From assembly GCF_037126285.1 (NCBI RefSeq), contig NZ_CP147012.1:4548676-4612675 (forward strand): DNA of 64,000 nt, read 5' to 3'. The stretch's first letter is position 1, and each line of letters begins with the position of its first letter. Below are positions 55,401 to 63,626 of this stretch, piece after piece. This DNA is from Bernardetia sp. MNP-M8. GTDB lineage: Bacteria; Bacteroidota; Bacteroidia; Cytophagales; Bernardetiaceae. The position numbers were made by a program, and so were the translations under genes. Under the pieces are notes generated by a model. The model had not been told where the DNA came from, did no database searches, and was given only the letters and a program-made list of their open reading frames with translations.

Positions 55401-55962
55401 TCGTATTCGTTACGAACGTGATGAAGCCTTACGAATTTTAGATGCTAAATGGGATGATGTTCGCCAAAAAGCAATGGCATTTTTTAGAGAAAACTTCACA
55501 GAAAACGATTGGGATGTAGATAGTCTGGTTTCTATTGCTGATTCAGTTCGTCCAGATATAGAAGCATTTGGAAAAGAACTGATTACCAAATTCTTTGAAG
55601 AAAAAGATGGCGAAAAATACTTGACTATGCTCAGTCAGCATCCTAGCAATTCGATGCAGCTTTTTGCAACCAATTATTTAGAACGCTTTGCAACTGGGAA
55701 TTTAGAACGTTTGAAGGAAATGGAATTTTATTTCCGTTGTGTTTTGATGCAAGTCAACAAAGGCAGGATTGCAAAAGATAGAGTTCTTGATTTCCTAGAA
55801 AAAGAGGCTTTATCTTCAAAAGAAACTGCTTTTTGGGTTGTTCCTTTGTTTAATGATTTGGTGGCTACGAGTGCCGTTCAAGACAAAGAGCGATTTATAC
55901 AAATTCTCCAAAAACTAAAAGTAAAATATGAGAATTTGAAAGTAGCTTTAGTTTTTGAGTAA
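52498..55962 (+). CDS. WGR-domain / HEAT-like repeat protein, retron accessory
   Basis: The 1154-residue protein starts with a WGR domain (about residues 1-80: KVYEIDLCEVGTDLYVVNF, then RFGKRGANLKDGTKTP), a fold found in PARPs and MolR-like proteins that binds DNA ends or nucleic acid. Most of the rest (about 100-830 and 885-1154) is helical and reads as HEAT/ARM-like repeats (e.g. SIADSVRPDIEAFGKEL, LFATNYLERF), split by a charged low-complexity linker (about 842-878). No catalytic motif is visible. It is 108 bp downstream of the RT on the same strand and upstream of a SWIM protein. I infer that it acts as sensor or effector of the retron. Confidence 0.8.
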   Translation: MKLIEQSKLFFKQGNSDKVYEIDLCEVGTDLYVVNFRFGKRGANLKDGTKTPSPVGKIKAQAVFTSLETEKTKKGYKKESQSKEKKEKVFPSSISSKEEAILQRLREAVNKINSPNEEQKSIFKSEWKTGRVAWQVGELKLKSAIPFLVELIEENNSLETVEIYSILWALVRCQDAQAISIFETYANTTHPDHIKKIAKEGLMSVNFDEKIEAQSQAKINTIANLVQSLPPIIQEYTLNQDTKGLEKEIQLRINEKQKDFQFLETLYLLVHVYPFLQKVVLNSLSKMPIRPPFFKYIRSIYKLAELRDDTRILGLLSYRFEKSTGMYKSTTISEDEDTSHWHYSYKVRRYIFELSEQVADITKEVKTKNSKIGFSEQTREYLQRRDLRRLKDFALETGNHNYVKLATSILLSYQKEDYQAHSVSSFGYASWNRTTRKYTHNFTVFPDNASSLLLNLILNGNNKELELVSNKWRKKEKITIVSDSWYAQPTAQNEQPSSLQRIMFFNRKTLQEQKEFHKEDKRTEFFPQKWDALPQAYVQLLAEAKLDSIHEFAYKNLKVHSEYENIIAKFDVKLLKKLISSDFEIPALFGVEICKDKLNENFDKELTLILLNSKLEEGRRLAKEIIEKNSQEFTKDVNFTLFVSELIFNQYIDIRSWINQFLQTIPLSTEKWQIIVGKAISEMLSTDKNYSTLLLKDAQNILKANAKPVLENVGWNIVLELLEDTNLQNQVFASDILLIKSKLIKATDIPFSILNGFFESKSEEIRANGMEIFADYPESALLEAHQLLGNMLISAYQNLRSSAKEIIIKLTQNKVNQQSKEGKEFSESIVTKLVLALRKKDPEEIKREEAAKIKAEQEKQNKESGNNSENQSENDSSEQFSVHKEIADLLINHFDSYLSNVTLKTTLNLLHGNYREGQFVGFHILKNHIVANQTNKEEVSIRQIVALAAHELLEIRSWTLEYYQNNVARIRYERDEALRILDAKWDDVRQKAMAFFRENFTENDWDVDSLVSIADSVRPDIEAFGKELITKFFEEKDGEKYLTMLSQHPSNSMQLFATNYLERFATGNLERLKEMEFYFRCVLMQVNKGRIAKDRVLDFLEKEALSSKETAFWVVPLFNDLVATSAVQDKERFIQILQKLKVKYENLKVALVFE

Positions 55963-55967
55963 GGTTT

Positions 55968-56046
55968 TAACTGTCAACGAGACTTCGTCGTCGTTGAGGA
56001 TTATAGATTCAAAACCTCGTTGACGGCAAAGCCTCAACGACGGTTA
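55968..56046. repeat. Palindromic BIME-like repeat between WGR and SWIM genes
   Basis: CTGTCAACGAG...CGTCGTTGAGG and CCTCGTTGACGGC...CCTCAACGACGG form two inverted arms with a short spacer (ATTATAGATTCAAAA). The same elements occur in the repeat beside the transposase at 63540-63620. It is therefore a mobile or dispersed hairpin repeat that landed between the genes of this operon. Confidence 0.75.
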
Positions 56047-56071
56047 AATAAGAATACAAAAAAATAAAATT

Positions 56072-57754
56072 ATGCTTTTCGAATATAAATACGGTGGCAA
56101 CACCAACATCATAAATAATTCAGAGCAGACTTCTATGTCTTTTGCTCCTGATGCGCTGCGTGAACCTACTTTTTTTGTAGGAAAATTAGATAAAAAAATA
56201 AATTTTCGTGAAGCTATTTCTGCGCTTCATCATGTTGTTGTTTCGGATTTGCGTTTCAAACCCAAAGACAAAACAGAATATAAAGCGTGGGCAGAAAAAC
56301 AAGAACAAATTTGGCTTGCCGAATATATGGAATCTTTTCAGATTGAGGAAGTAAAAGCCAAAACGGAGAAAATCAGAAAGGAATTAAACGAATCCTATAA
56401 AGAAAGTAATAAAATTTTACAGCCTTATTACACAGCACAGCGTGAATATTTCAAGTATCTCTATGAAAAAGATAAGGATGCTTGGTTTGTACTTGACCCT
56501 GTAATTACGGTTCATCCCGACGAGGTTTTCTTTGAATGTTTTAGTCAAGATGAATCTACGTATGGAAAATTGAGTTGTAGTTATAATGTCTTTAAGGAAA
56601 TCAATGAGTTTGAATGTGGAACTACAAATGTAGATTATTCATCTACTTTATATAATGAATTTCAAAAGATTCGTAACTATAAAGAAACTGATTTTAAAAT
56701 TGACCCAAGTGGTTTTGAGGTTCAGACGACCAATGAAGACAGTTATAAAGAGGTCAAAATTGATTTGCCTGATACGTGGGTACGTGGATTTTTACAAGTA
56801 AGTTCTGCTATGACCCTTCCTTCGACTACACTAGATTTGCATCCAATGGATATTTTTAGTTTGTGTCAGTTTTTGAGAAGATTTAAGGAGAAAAAAAGTC
56901 CTCGTTCGTTGCGTTTTGTGTTAGAACCAAATCAACCCATCAAAATAATTATTGAGCCTTGGAATAAGGAACTCATTTTTAACCGTTCGATTTATACAGG
57001 ACATGAGTCTAAAGAAATTCGTATTTGGGGAAGAAGACGTATTTTGATTTTGGAAAGATTGATTCCAGTAGCTAAAAATTTCAAACTTGTTTTGCTTGGT
57101 TCTGGATTGCCTTCATTTTTTATAGCTGAATTAGAATCAGATATGACTTTTACGCTTGGTCTTTCGGGTTGGACTTCTAATGATTGGTCAAGAGCAGGGA
57201 ATTTTGATTTGATGGCACCAAGAAGTGAAGTAGATGATTTTACTAAAAAAACAGTTTTCAATGCTTTGAAACAAAACTGGTTTGAGAGTTCGGCATCATT
57301 GGCTCGTCGTCTAAACTTGGATACAAAAACGGTTTCTTCTGCTTTGGCTGCCTACACACAAGCTGGACGAGTAATTTATGATTTGAAAATGGGTGTTTAT
57401 CGTGTTCGTGAGCTTTCGAAAGATCCTTTGCCAATGGATAAATTGCGTTTTGCTAGTGAAGAAGAAGAAAAAGCAACAAGTTTTATTAAAAATAATGGCG
57501 TACAAGTAGAAGTTGATACGACAAATGTTGTCAATAAAGATGGCGAAAAAAGTGAACGAATTGTTTTGAAAGGCAGAGTAAGAGATAGAAATACAACCTA
57601 TCCAACACTGGTTCAAATAGATAATGATGAGCGAATTGTAGATGCTAGTTGTGAATGTAATTTTTACAAAATGAATAATCTTCGAAAAGGAGCTTGTGAA
57701 CACATGTTGGCTACACGAATGTACTTTAATGAAGTAAAAATGGAGAAGGTTTGA
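56072..57754 (+). CDS. Winged-helix/SWIM zinc-finger protein, retron accessory
   Basis: The 560-residue protein has an N-terminal region of unknown fold, a winged-helix segment (about 395-450: LARRLNLDTKTVSSALAAYTQAGRVIYDLKMGVYRVREL) and a C-terminal SWIM zinc finger, CxCx12CxH, at Cys527, Cys529, Cys542 and His544. SWIM fingers bind DNA or proteins. It follows the WGR/HEAT gene by 109 bp and ends at a terminator, so it is the last gene of the locus. I recall that published retron classifications contain a type with ARM/HEAT-repeat and winged-helix/SWIM proteins (possibly type XIII; the number must be checked). Confidence 0.82.
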   Translation: MLFEYKYGGNTNIINNSEQTSMSFAPDALREPTFFVGKLDKKINFREAISALHHVVVSDLRFKPKDKTEYKAWAEKQEQIWLAEYMESFQIEEVKAKTEKIRKELNESYKESNKILQPYYTAQREYFKYLYEKDKDAWFVLDPVITVHPDEVFFECFSQDESTYGKLSCSYNVFKEINEFECGTTNVDYSSTLYNEFQKIRNYKETDFKIDPSGFEVQTTNEDSYKEVKIDLPDTWVRGFLQVSSAMTLPSTTLDLHPMDIFSLCQFLRRFKEKKSPRSLRFVLEPNQPIKIIIEPWNKELIFNRSIYTGHESKEIRIWGRRRILILERLIPVAKNFKLVLLGSGLPSFFIAELESDMTFTLGLSGWTSNDWSRAGNFDLMAPRSEVDDFTKKTVFNALKQNWFESSASLARRLNLDTKTVSSALAAYTQAGRVIYDLKMGVYRVRELSKDPLPMDKLRFASEEEEKATSFIKNNGVQVEVDTTNVVNKDGEKSERIVLKGRVRDRNTTYPTLVQIDNDERIVDASCECNFYKMNNLRKGACEHMLATRMYFNEVKMEKV

Positions 57755-57789
57755 GTTTTTTAGAATCAGATATGATTTGCTGAATTTTT

Positions 57790-57835
57790 AAAAAGTCTAA
57801 TTACTCAGAAATTCTTTTGATTAATTAGGCTTTTT
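57790..57835 (+). terminator. Terminator of the retron operon
   Basis: AAAAAGTCTAATTA (57790-57803) pairs with TAATTAGGCTTTTT (57822-57835) with one G-U pair and ends in T residues. It lies 36 bp after the SWIM gene and closes the retron operon. Confidence 0.8.
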
Positions 57836-58030
57836 GTAGTTTAAAAGGATTTTTTTACTGAAAAAGCAGATTTTTTTAAAAATACCTTTAATTAGGTGAA
57901 ATTTTTGTTTATTTTTAATAACTTTAAAGTTAAACAAAATATTTTGCTAACATTATTTATAATCTATTCATTATTTAGTTTAGCTTTCTGCTAAGGTTTC
58001 ATCTTATCCACTTTTTACTTATTTATTCTT

Positions 58031-59098
58031 ATGCAAAAATCTACATTCTCAAAATCGCCTCCTTTTTTGAAATCAAAAGATATGATTCGTTTGATTGCTC
58101 CTTCTGGAATTGTTGAACCTAATAATATAGAACATGCTGTAGAGTGGATAATGGAAAATGATTTTACACCAAAAGTGGGAATTCATCTGACAGATAATTT
58201 TTTTCGATTTGCTGCAACGGACGAACATCGTTTGTTTGATCTTCAAAAAGCCTTAGATTGTAAGGAAACAAAAGCGATTTGGTGTATTCGTGGTGGATAT
58301 GGAATGGGACGTATTTTAGACAAACTCAACTGGGATAAATTTTTAGAAAATCCTAAATGGCTAATTGGTTTTAGTGATATTACAGCTATTCATTTGAAAA
58401 TAAATCAATTGGGTTTTCAAAGTATGCATGGTTTTATGCCTGTTCAGTTTAAGTATTTATATCAACCTCAAACTAATTTAGAAACTCAAAAAGCATTTAC
58501 AGATTCTCAGAAAGTACAAATTCAACAGATTAAAAAAGGCGAAAAAGGAGTGAGAAATACCCTAAAGCAAGATACAAGTGAAATTTCTGATAAAATTCAG
58601 ATTGAAAAATCTATACAAAGTTTTTTACAGGCTCTATTAGGCAAATCATATCAAATTAACTCTTTATCTCATCCAAAAAATAAATTAGGAGAAACAGAAG
58701 GAGAAATAATAGGAGGAAATCTGAGTATGATAATCAACAGTCTTGCTACTCCCACAGAAATAAATACAGATAATAAAATTCTTTTTTTAGAAGAAGTAGG
58801 CGAAAATCTTTACGCTGTTGATAGAATGCTTTGGCAACTTTACCGAGCAGGAAAATTTAAAAACTTAAAAGGAATTGTTGTAGGAAGTTTTTCAGGTTCA
58901 AAGCAAACTGCCCAGCAATTTGGTTTTTCAGTCGAACAAATGATTATTGATTTAGTAAAAGAATATAATTATCCTGTTGCTTTTAATTCTCCTATTGGAC
59001 ATACTTCTCAGAATGAAACTGTTATCTGTGGTGCAAATGTAGCCTTTGAAGTAAGTAATGAAGGAGGAGTTTTAAAATTTTTACAAAATCCTGTATAA
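58031..59098 (+). CDS. LD-carboxypeptidase (peptidase S66)
   Basis: The 355-residue protein belongs to the S66 family: RGGYGMGRILDKL, then GFSDITAIHL with the nucleophile Ser115, FLEEVGENLYAVDRML with the Glu (254 or 255), and SPIGHTSQNETV with the His (324). This makes the Ser-Glu-His triad of L,D-carboxypeptidases, which trim the terminal D-Ala from muropeptide tetrapeptides in peptidoglycan recycling. The middle of the protein (about 155-215) has a charged insertion of about 60 residues (QIQQIKKGEKGVRNTLKQ) not found in short homologues. No export signal is seen. Confidence 0.92.
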   Translation: MQKSTFSKSPPFLKSKDMIRLIAPSGIVEPNNIEHAVEWIMENDFTPKVGIHLTDNFFRFAATDEHRLFDLQKALDCKETKAIWCIRGGYGMGRILDKLNWDKFLENPKWLIGFSDITAIHLKINQLGFQSMHGFMPVQFKYLYQPQTNLETQKAFTDSQKVQIQQIKKGEKGVRNTLKQDTSEISDKIQIEKSIQSFLQALLGKSYQINSLSHPKNKLGETEGEIIGGNLSMIINSLATPTEINTDNKILFLEEVGENLYAVDRMLWQLYRAGKFKNLKGIVVGSFSGSKQTAQQFGFSVEQMIIDLVKEYNYPVAFNSPIGHTSQNETVICGANVAFEVSNEGGVLKFLQNPV

Positions 59099-59200
59099 TT
59101 TGTTTTTTGTAGGTAAAAAGTTCGCCTTTTACTAGATTAGAATTTTGTCTAATTTTGTACTTTACAAAAAAAATAAACAGAACAAGACACACAAAAATTA

Positions 59201-60397
59201 ATGCGTTTCTACATCATTGCTGGCGAAAAGTCAGGCGATTTACATGCTTCTAATCTTGTAAATGCTTTAAAGAAAGAATATCCAACAGCTATTTTTAGAG
59301 GTTTTGGAGGCGATTTGATGGAAAATAATGGTGTAACTCTTGCCAAACATTACCGAGAAACAGCTTTTATGGGTTTCTTTGAAGTTGTTCAAAATTTGGG
59401 AACAATTCAAAAACTACTTTCATTCTGCAAAAAAGATATTTTAGAATTTAAGCCTGATGCAGTTATTTTTGTAGATTATCCAGGGTTTAATTTGCGAATT
59501 GCAAAGTATTTAAGAAATTATTATAACAAAAATTCAACTCTCAAAACTCCCAAATTATTTTATTACATTTCTCCGAAACTTTGGGCGTGGAATCAATCAA
59601 GAGCCAAGCAAATCAAAAGAAACATCGATTATATGTTTTCTATTTTGCCTTTCGAAATTGAGTTTTATAAGAAATTTAATTTTGATAGAATAACGTATGT
59701 TGGAAATCCTCTTTTTGATGCAATAGAAAATTATAAACCAAATGATAGTTTTTTATTAGAAAATAATTTGAAAGACAAAGTTAAAGCTATAGATGGCGAA
59801 TTAAATAAAGAAAATTCTAATCAAAAAAATATTGCTTTTTTGGCAGGAAGTAGAAAGCAGGAAGTAAAGTCACTTTTGCCTGTCATGATAGAAGTTGTAA
59901 ATAAATTTAAGCAAAAATCAGATGCTACGAATTATAAATTTATTTTGGCTGGTGTTTCTAGCTTAGATGAGAGCTTGTATGATGAGGCAAAAGCAAATGG
60001 AATTGATGTGATTTTTGAGCAAACTTATGATTTACTTTCTCACGCAGATGCTGCCATTGTTGCTTCTGGAACAGCGACTTTAGAAACAGCTCTTTTTGAA
60101 GTTCCTCAGGTGGTAATTTATAAAGTAAATGCAATTACCTATCAGATTGCAAAACTAGTAATTAAAGTAAAGTGGGTTTCGCTGGTCAATCTTATTGTAA
60201 ATAAGGAAATTGTAAAAGAACTTTTACAACATGATGCAAATGTAGAAACTATTAGCCAAGAATTAGAATTACTTTTAGATAAAGAAGGTGATAGATATGA
60301 TTTTATGAGAAAAGAATATATTGCGCTCAAAAATCAAATTCAGACGGAAGGAGTTTCTATCAGAACAGCTAAAAAAATAAAGGAGCTTTTGGGATAA
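59201..60397 (+). CDS. lpxB: Lipid-A-disaccharide synthase
   Basis: The 398-residue GT19 protein starts RFYIIAGEKSGDLHASNL, contains FRGFGGDLMENNGV, AFMGFFEVVQNL, FVDYPGFNLRIAKYL, YYISPKLWAWNQSRAKQIK, YVGNPLFDAIE and a C-terminal ASGTATLETALFEVPQVVIYK. It joins UDP-diacylglucosamine to lipid X, making the disaccharide of lipid A at the inner membrane. It confirms a Gram-negative envelope. The 102-bp gap before it has no clear promoter; a terminator follows. Confidence 0.95.
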   Translation: MRFYIIAGEKSGDLHASNLVNALKKEYPTAIFRGFGGDLMENNGVTLAKHYRETAFMGFFEVVQNLGTIQKLLSFCKKDILEFKPDAVIFVDYPGFNLRIAKYLRNYYNKNSTLKTPKLFYYISPKLWAWNQSRAKQIKRNIDYMFSILPFEIEFYKKFNFDRITYVGNPLFDAIENYKPNDSFLLENNLKDKVKAIDGELNKENSNQKNIAFLAGSRKQEVKSLLPVMIEVVNKFKQKSDATNYKFILAGVSSLDESLYDEAKANGIDVIFEQTYDLLSHADAAIVASGTATLETALFEVPQVVIYKVNAITYQIAKLVIKVKWVSLVNLIVNKEIVKELLQHDANVETISQELELLLDKEGDRYDFMRKEYIALKNQIQTEGVSIRTAKKIKELLG

Positions 60398-60439
60398 GAA
60401 TTATTTTATTTTAATGGTGTTCTTCTAACCAAAAATGAA

Positions 60440-60475
60440 AAAGCCTATCAGATTCTATAACTCTAATAGGCTTCT
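60440..60475. terminator. Terminator between convergent lpxB and the DUF4476 gene
   Basis: AAGCCTAT pairs with ATAGGCTT around an A/T-rich loop with further weak pairing (CAGATT with ACTCTA region). An A-run precedes and a T-rich stretch follows. It is nearly identical to the terminator at 61311-61345. Confidence 0.75.
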
Positions 60476-60490
60476 TTATTTTCAAATTAA

Positions 60491-61204
60491 CTAATTATCC
60501 TCTATATATTCTAATAGTTCTTGTTTATCAAAATAGGAAAATTCCTCAGCTATTAGATAGTACCTTCTTTTATCATTTGGTAGTACATATTGATACATAA
60601 TTTTTGTAAACTCTAATTTGTAACTACTAAAACTATACAGATTCATTAGTTCCTTAATTTGATTTATAGAAAAACAAGGGGGATATTTCTTCAAAATCTT
60701 TTTTATTTTGTCATTTTTCCGACTGTCGATAGATTCAGATTTCAACAATTCTTTTATTTCTTGAAATTCTTCTGTACTTACAAAATAAGAAGAATAGCTA
60801 TTTGATGACTGGGAAGTAGAAGTAGTAGAATGATGAGATTCTTTACTTTTTACAAAATCATATAACAAAATAGCACTAGAAAAAGTATCGTAGATTTGAT
60901 AAAAATTTTCTTTATCAATACTAGAATTATATGCGTTTTTTGCAACTAAAAGCCTCTCTAAATCTCCTGTAAATAACGAAATGATTAATTTGATTTGAGC
61001 TGTACTTAGGCAGTTCTCTTTACTTAATTTTAGTGCAGCCTCTAATTTAGATTTTTGAATACTTTGTCTTTCAATAAAATTCTTTTTACTCTGAAATAAA
61101 TAATCAGACAATGCTTTTGTACAATTAGTGTTCTGAGCAAGAGAAAAATGACTAAATAACACAAGATATACAATAAAGGAAAAAGAAGTTAAATAAGTTT
61201 TCAT
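60491..61204 (-). CDS. DUF4476-family secreted protein with two repeats
   Basis: The 237-residue protein has a signal peptide (LTSFSFIVYLVLFSHFSLA) and two helical repeats of about 90 residues separated by a Ser/Thr-rich linker (HHSTTSTSQSSNSYSSY, about 128-145). The second half (FVSTEEFQEIKELLKSESID, CFSINQIKELMNLYSFSSYKLEFTKIMYQ, ending FSYFDKQELLEYI) matches DUF4476. The first half (SKLEAALKLSKENCLSTAQIKLIISLF) looks like a degenerate copy of it. DUF4476 proteins are exported Bacteroidota proteins of unknown function. Confidence 0.75.
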   Translation of the reverse strand: MKTYLTSFSFIVYLVLFSHFSLAQNTNCTKALSDYLFQSKKNFIERQSIQKSKLEAALKLSKENCLSTAQIKLIISLFTGDLERLLVAKNAYNSSIDKENFYQIYDTFSSAILLYDFVKSKESHHSTTSTSQSSNSYSSYFVSTEEFQEIKELLKSESIDSRKNDKIKKILKKYPPCFSINQIKELMNLYSFSSYKLEFTKIMYQYVLPNDKRRYYLIAEEFSYFDKQELLEYIEDN

Positions 61205-61310
61205 AGATAGGATTTTTATAATAGTTTATGGATTAATAATGAATCCATAAGACAAAAACTAAACCTATTTATTGTTATCTCTACTTCCAACAATCCTATT
61301 AGTAAACACA

Positions 61311-61345
61311 AAAAAGCCTATCAGATTATAAAAATCTAATAGGCT
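61311..61345 (-). terminator. Terminator of mnmG
   Basis: AAAAGCCTATCAGATT pairs with AATCTAATAGGCTTTT around a short loop. On the minus strand it is followed by a T-run (from the A-run at 61308-61313) and lies downstream of the mnmG stop. Confidence 0.75.
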
Positions 61346-61410
61346 TTTTCTATTTCAAACTATTGTCAGAGTTGTTTCGGATTACCAAAAAACTACTTAC
61401 AAAGTTTTGA

Positions 61411-61442
61411 ATTATCAATGCCGTTGTCGGTGTCCTCACCGA
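61411..61442. repeat. Hairpin repeat GTCGGTGTCCTCACCGAC
   Basis: GTCGGTG pairs with CACCGAC around a TCCT loop, with flanking GTTG and GACAA. Related forms exist at 19.6 and 27.5 kb. It lies 15 bp from the end of mnmG, in front of the terminator at 61311-61345. Confidence 0.65.
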
Positions 61443-61456
61443 CGACAAAAATACAT

Positions 61457-63358
61457 TTATCTATTCAAGTAAACCATCAAAACAGAAATATCAGAAGGAC
61501 TAATTCCACTAATTCGTGAGGCTTGTCCTAATGTGCGAGGCTGAATTTGAGTTAGTTTTTTACGTGCTTCCATAGAAAGCGAAGGCATAGAATGATAATC
61601 AAGACCATCAAATAAGTGTAAACCTTCCAAACGGTGCATTTTCTCAACTAGCTTTTGTTCTTTCTCAACATATTCAGAATATTTGATTTGAATTTCGGCT
61701 TGTTCCAAAATCTCTTCATTATTCCTATTGTTTGTACTACTTCCATTTTCTGAATCAGAAACAGAATATTTTTCTAAAAGATTAGCTATTTCGCTGTTCA
61801 TTTTACCCAAATCTGAAAGCTGAACCTGTGGACGCTTCAAAACATCAATAGATTTTACTTTCTGCTTGAGTTCTGACGTTCCTAATGCTGCCAAAACAGG
61901 GTTTGCATCTTCTAACTCAAGACTTCTTTTAGACAAAACTTTAATTACTTCTTTTACTTCTTCTTCTTTTTGTTTCATTTTTTGAAGACGAGTTTCAGAA
62001 GCCAAACCTAAATCAAAACCTTTCTGCGTAAGACGAACATCAGCATTATCTTGACGAAGCAAAATACGATATTCGGCTCTTGAAGTAAACATTCTGTACG
62101 GCTCATCTGTGCCTTTATGAATCAAATCATCAATCAAAACACCAATATAGGCATCAGAACGAGAAAGCGTAAAGGCTTCTTTTTCATGTGCTTTTTGGTG
62201 GGCGTTTATTCCTGCCATAAGTCCTTGACAAGCAGCTTCTTCATAGCCAGTAGTTCCATTTATCTGACCTGCAAAATACAGGTTTTCAATGCGTTTTGTT
62301 TCTAATGTTTCCTTTAATTGTGTGGGTTGGAAAAAGTCATACTCAATCGCATATCCGGGACGGAACATTTTTGCTTTCTCAAAACCTACAATTTGATTCA
62401 ATGCTTTTTGCTGAACTTCATACGGAAGCGAAGTCGAAAAACCATTTACATAGACTTCTACGGTGTCCCAACCTTCGGGTTCTACAAAAATTTGGTGTCT
62501 ATCACGCTCCGAAAAACGAACAATTTTATCTTCAATAGAAGGACAATATCTTGGACCCAGTCCTTTTATACGTCCTGCAAACATAGGCGATTTCTCAAAA
62601 CCAGTTTGCAAAATCTCATGAACTTTTGGATTTGTATAAGTGATATAACAACTTCTTTGATTTACTAAAGAGGTCGTTTCATCAGAATATGAAAATTTTG
62701 AAGGATTTTCATCTCCTTTTTGTTCTTCAATGGCTTCATAATTAATGGTTCTTCCATCTACTCGTGGTGGCGTTCCTGTTTTCATTCTGCCAGCCTCAAA
62801 ACCTAATTCTACTAATTGTCCTGTAATTCCTGTGGCTGCTCGCTCGCCTGCACGTCCTCCTCCAAATTGTTTTTCGCCAATATGAATAAGTCCGTTTAGG
62901 AAAGTTCCGTTGGTGAGGATTACTGTTTTTCCTTCAAACTCAATTCCTAATTGCGTTCTGACTCCACACACACGTCCATCACGCACCACCAAACCTTCGA
63001 CCATTTCTTGCCAAAGGTCAATATTTTTATTGTTTTCTAAAGCTGTTCGCCATTCTTCGGCAAAGCGCATTCTATCGCTCTGACAACGTGGACTCCACAT
63101 TGCAGCACCTTTCGAACGGTTGAGCATTCGGAATTGTATCATTGTTTTGTCTGTAATAATTCCAGACATCCCACCTAACGCATCTATTTCTCTTACTATT
63201 TGTCCCTTTGCAACACCACCCATAGCAGGATTACAACTCATTTGAGCTATTGTGTGCATATTCATTGTTACCAACAAAACTTTTGAGCCTAATGTGGCTG
63301 CTGTGTGGGCTGCTTCACAACCTGCGTGTCCTGCGCCCACTATTATTACATCATACAT
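61457..63358 (-). CDS. mnmG: tRNA uridine-5-carboxymethylaminomethyl(34) synthesis enzyme MnmG
   Basis: The 633-residue protein has the FAD motif VIIVGAGHAGCEAAHTAATLG, GGVAKGQIVREIDALGG, KTGTPPR, and the C-terminal SRISGISPSDISVLMVYL. MnmG (GidA) forms a complex with MnmE and modifies U34 of tRNAs in the cytosol. Length matches the family. Residues about 540-560 carry a Ser/Asn-rich insertion (DSENGSSTNNRNNE) that looks like a loop extension. Its upstream side contains CAGTTATCAGT-type repeats. Confidence 0.96.
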   Translation of the reverse strand: MYDVIIVGAGHAGCEAAHTAATLGSKVLLVTMNMHTIAQMSCNPAMGGVAKGQIVREIDALGGMSGIITDKTMIQFRMLNRSKGAAMWSPRCQSDRMRFAEEWRTALENNKNIDLWQEMVEGLVVRDGRVCGVRTQLGIEFEGKTVILTNGTFLNGLIHIGEKQFGGGRAGERAATGITGQLVELGFEAGRMKTGTPPRVDGRTINYEAIEEQKGDENPSKFSYSDETTSLVNQRSCYITYTNPKVHEILQTGFEKSPMFAGRIKGLGPRYCPSIEDKIVRFSERDRHQIFVEPEGWDTVEVYVNGFSTSLPYEVQQKALNQIVGFEKAKMFRPGYAIEYDFFQPTQLKETLETKRIENLYFAGQINGTTGYEEAACQGLMAGINAHQKAHEKEAFTLSRSDAYIGVLIDDLIHKGTDEPYRMFTSRAEYRILLRQDNADVRLTQKGFDLGLASETRLQKMKQKEEEVKEVIKVLSKRSLELEDANPVLAALGTSELKQKVKSIDVLKRPQVQLSDLGKMNSEIANLLEKYSVSDSENGSSTNNRNNEEILEQAEIQIKYSEYVEKEQKLVEKMHRLEGLHLFDGLDYHSMPSLSMEARKKLTQIQPRTLGQASRISGISPSDISVLMVYLNR

Positions 63359-63396
63359 AAACAGTTACCAGTTATCAGTGAACAGTTATCAGTTAA
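63359..63396. repeat. CAGTTATCAGT-type short repeat upstream of mnmG
   Basis: CAGTTACCAGTTATCAGTG followed by AACAGTTATCAGTTA repeats an 8-10 bp motif three to four times, directly against the mnmG start codon. Similar ACTGATAACTG units are common intergenic repeats in several bacterial groups. It occupies the place of the mnmG 5' UTR. Confidence 0.6.
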
Positions 63397-63539
63397 TTTC
63401 TTAGTTTCTTCTGCGAAGAAATAGGATTTCTGTTTCTGTGTTTTTAAATTCTTTTTATTTTAGAATAATTCTACAAAATTACACTATTCTAGCGTTTTTT
63501 ACTAATTTTTAGTTCCTTGATTTTTAGTGTTTTATGTTC

Positions 63540-63620
63540 AACCGTCGTTGAGGCGTTGCCGTCAAACGAGGTTTTAAACTGTTATAATCCTCAACGACGG
63601 CAACGCCTCGTTGACGGTTT
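63540..63620. repeat. Palindromic BIME-like repeat beside a RAYT-type transposase
   Basis: Left arm AACCGTCGTTGAGGCGTTGC and right arm GCAACGCCTCGTTGACGGTT are close to inverse complements, enclosing CGTCAAACGAGG and CCTCAACGACGG. The same arms are at 55968-56046. It abuts the 3' end of the transposase gene (stop at 63627). Confidence 0.8.
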
Positions 63621-63626
63621 CAAACA

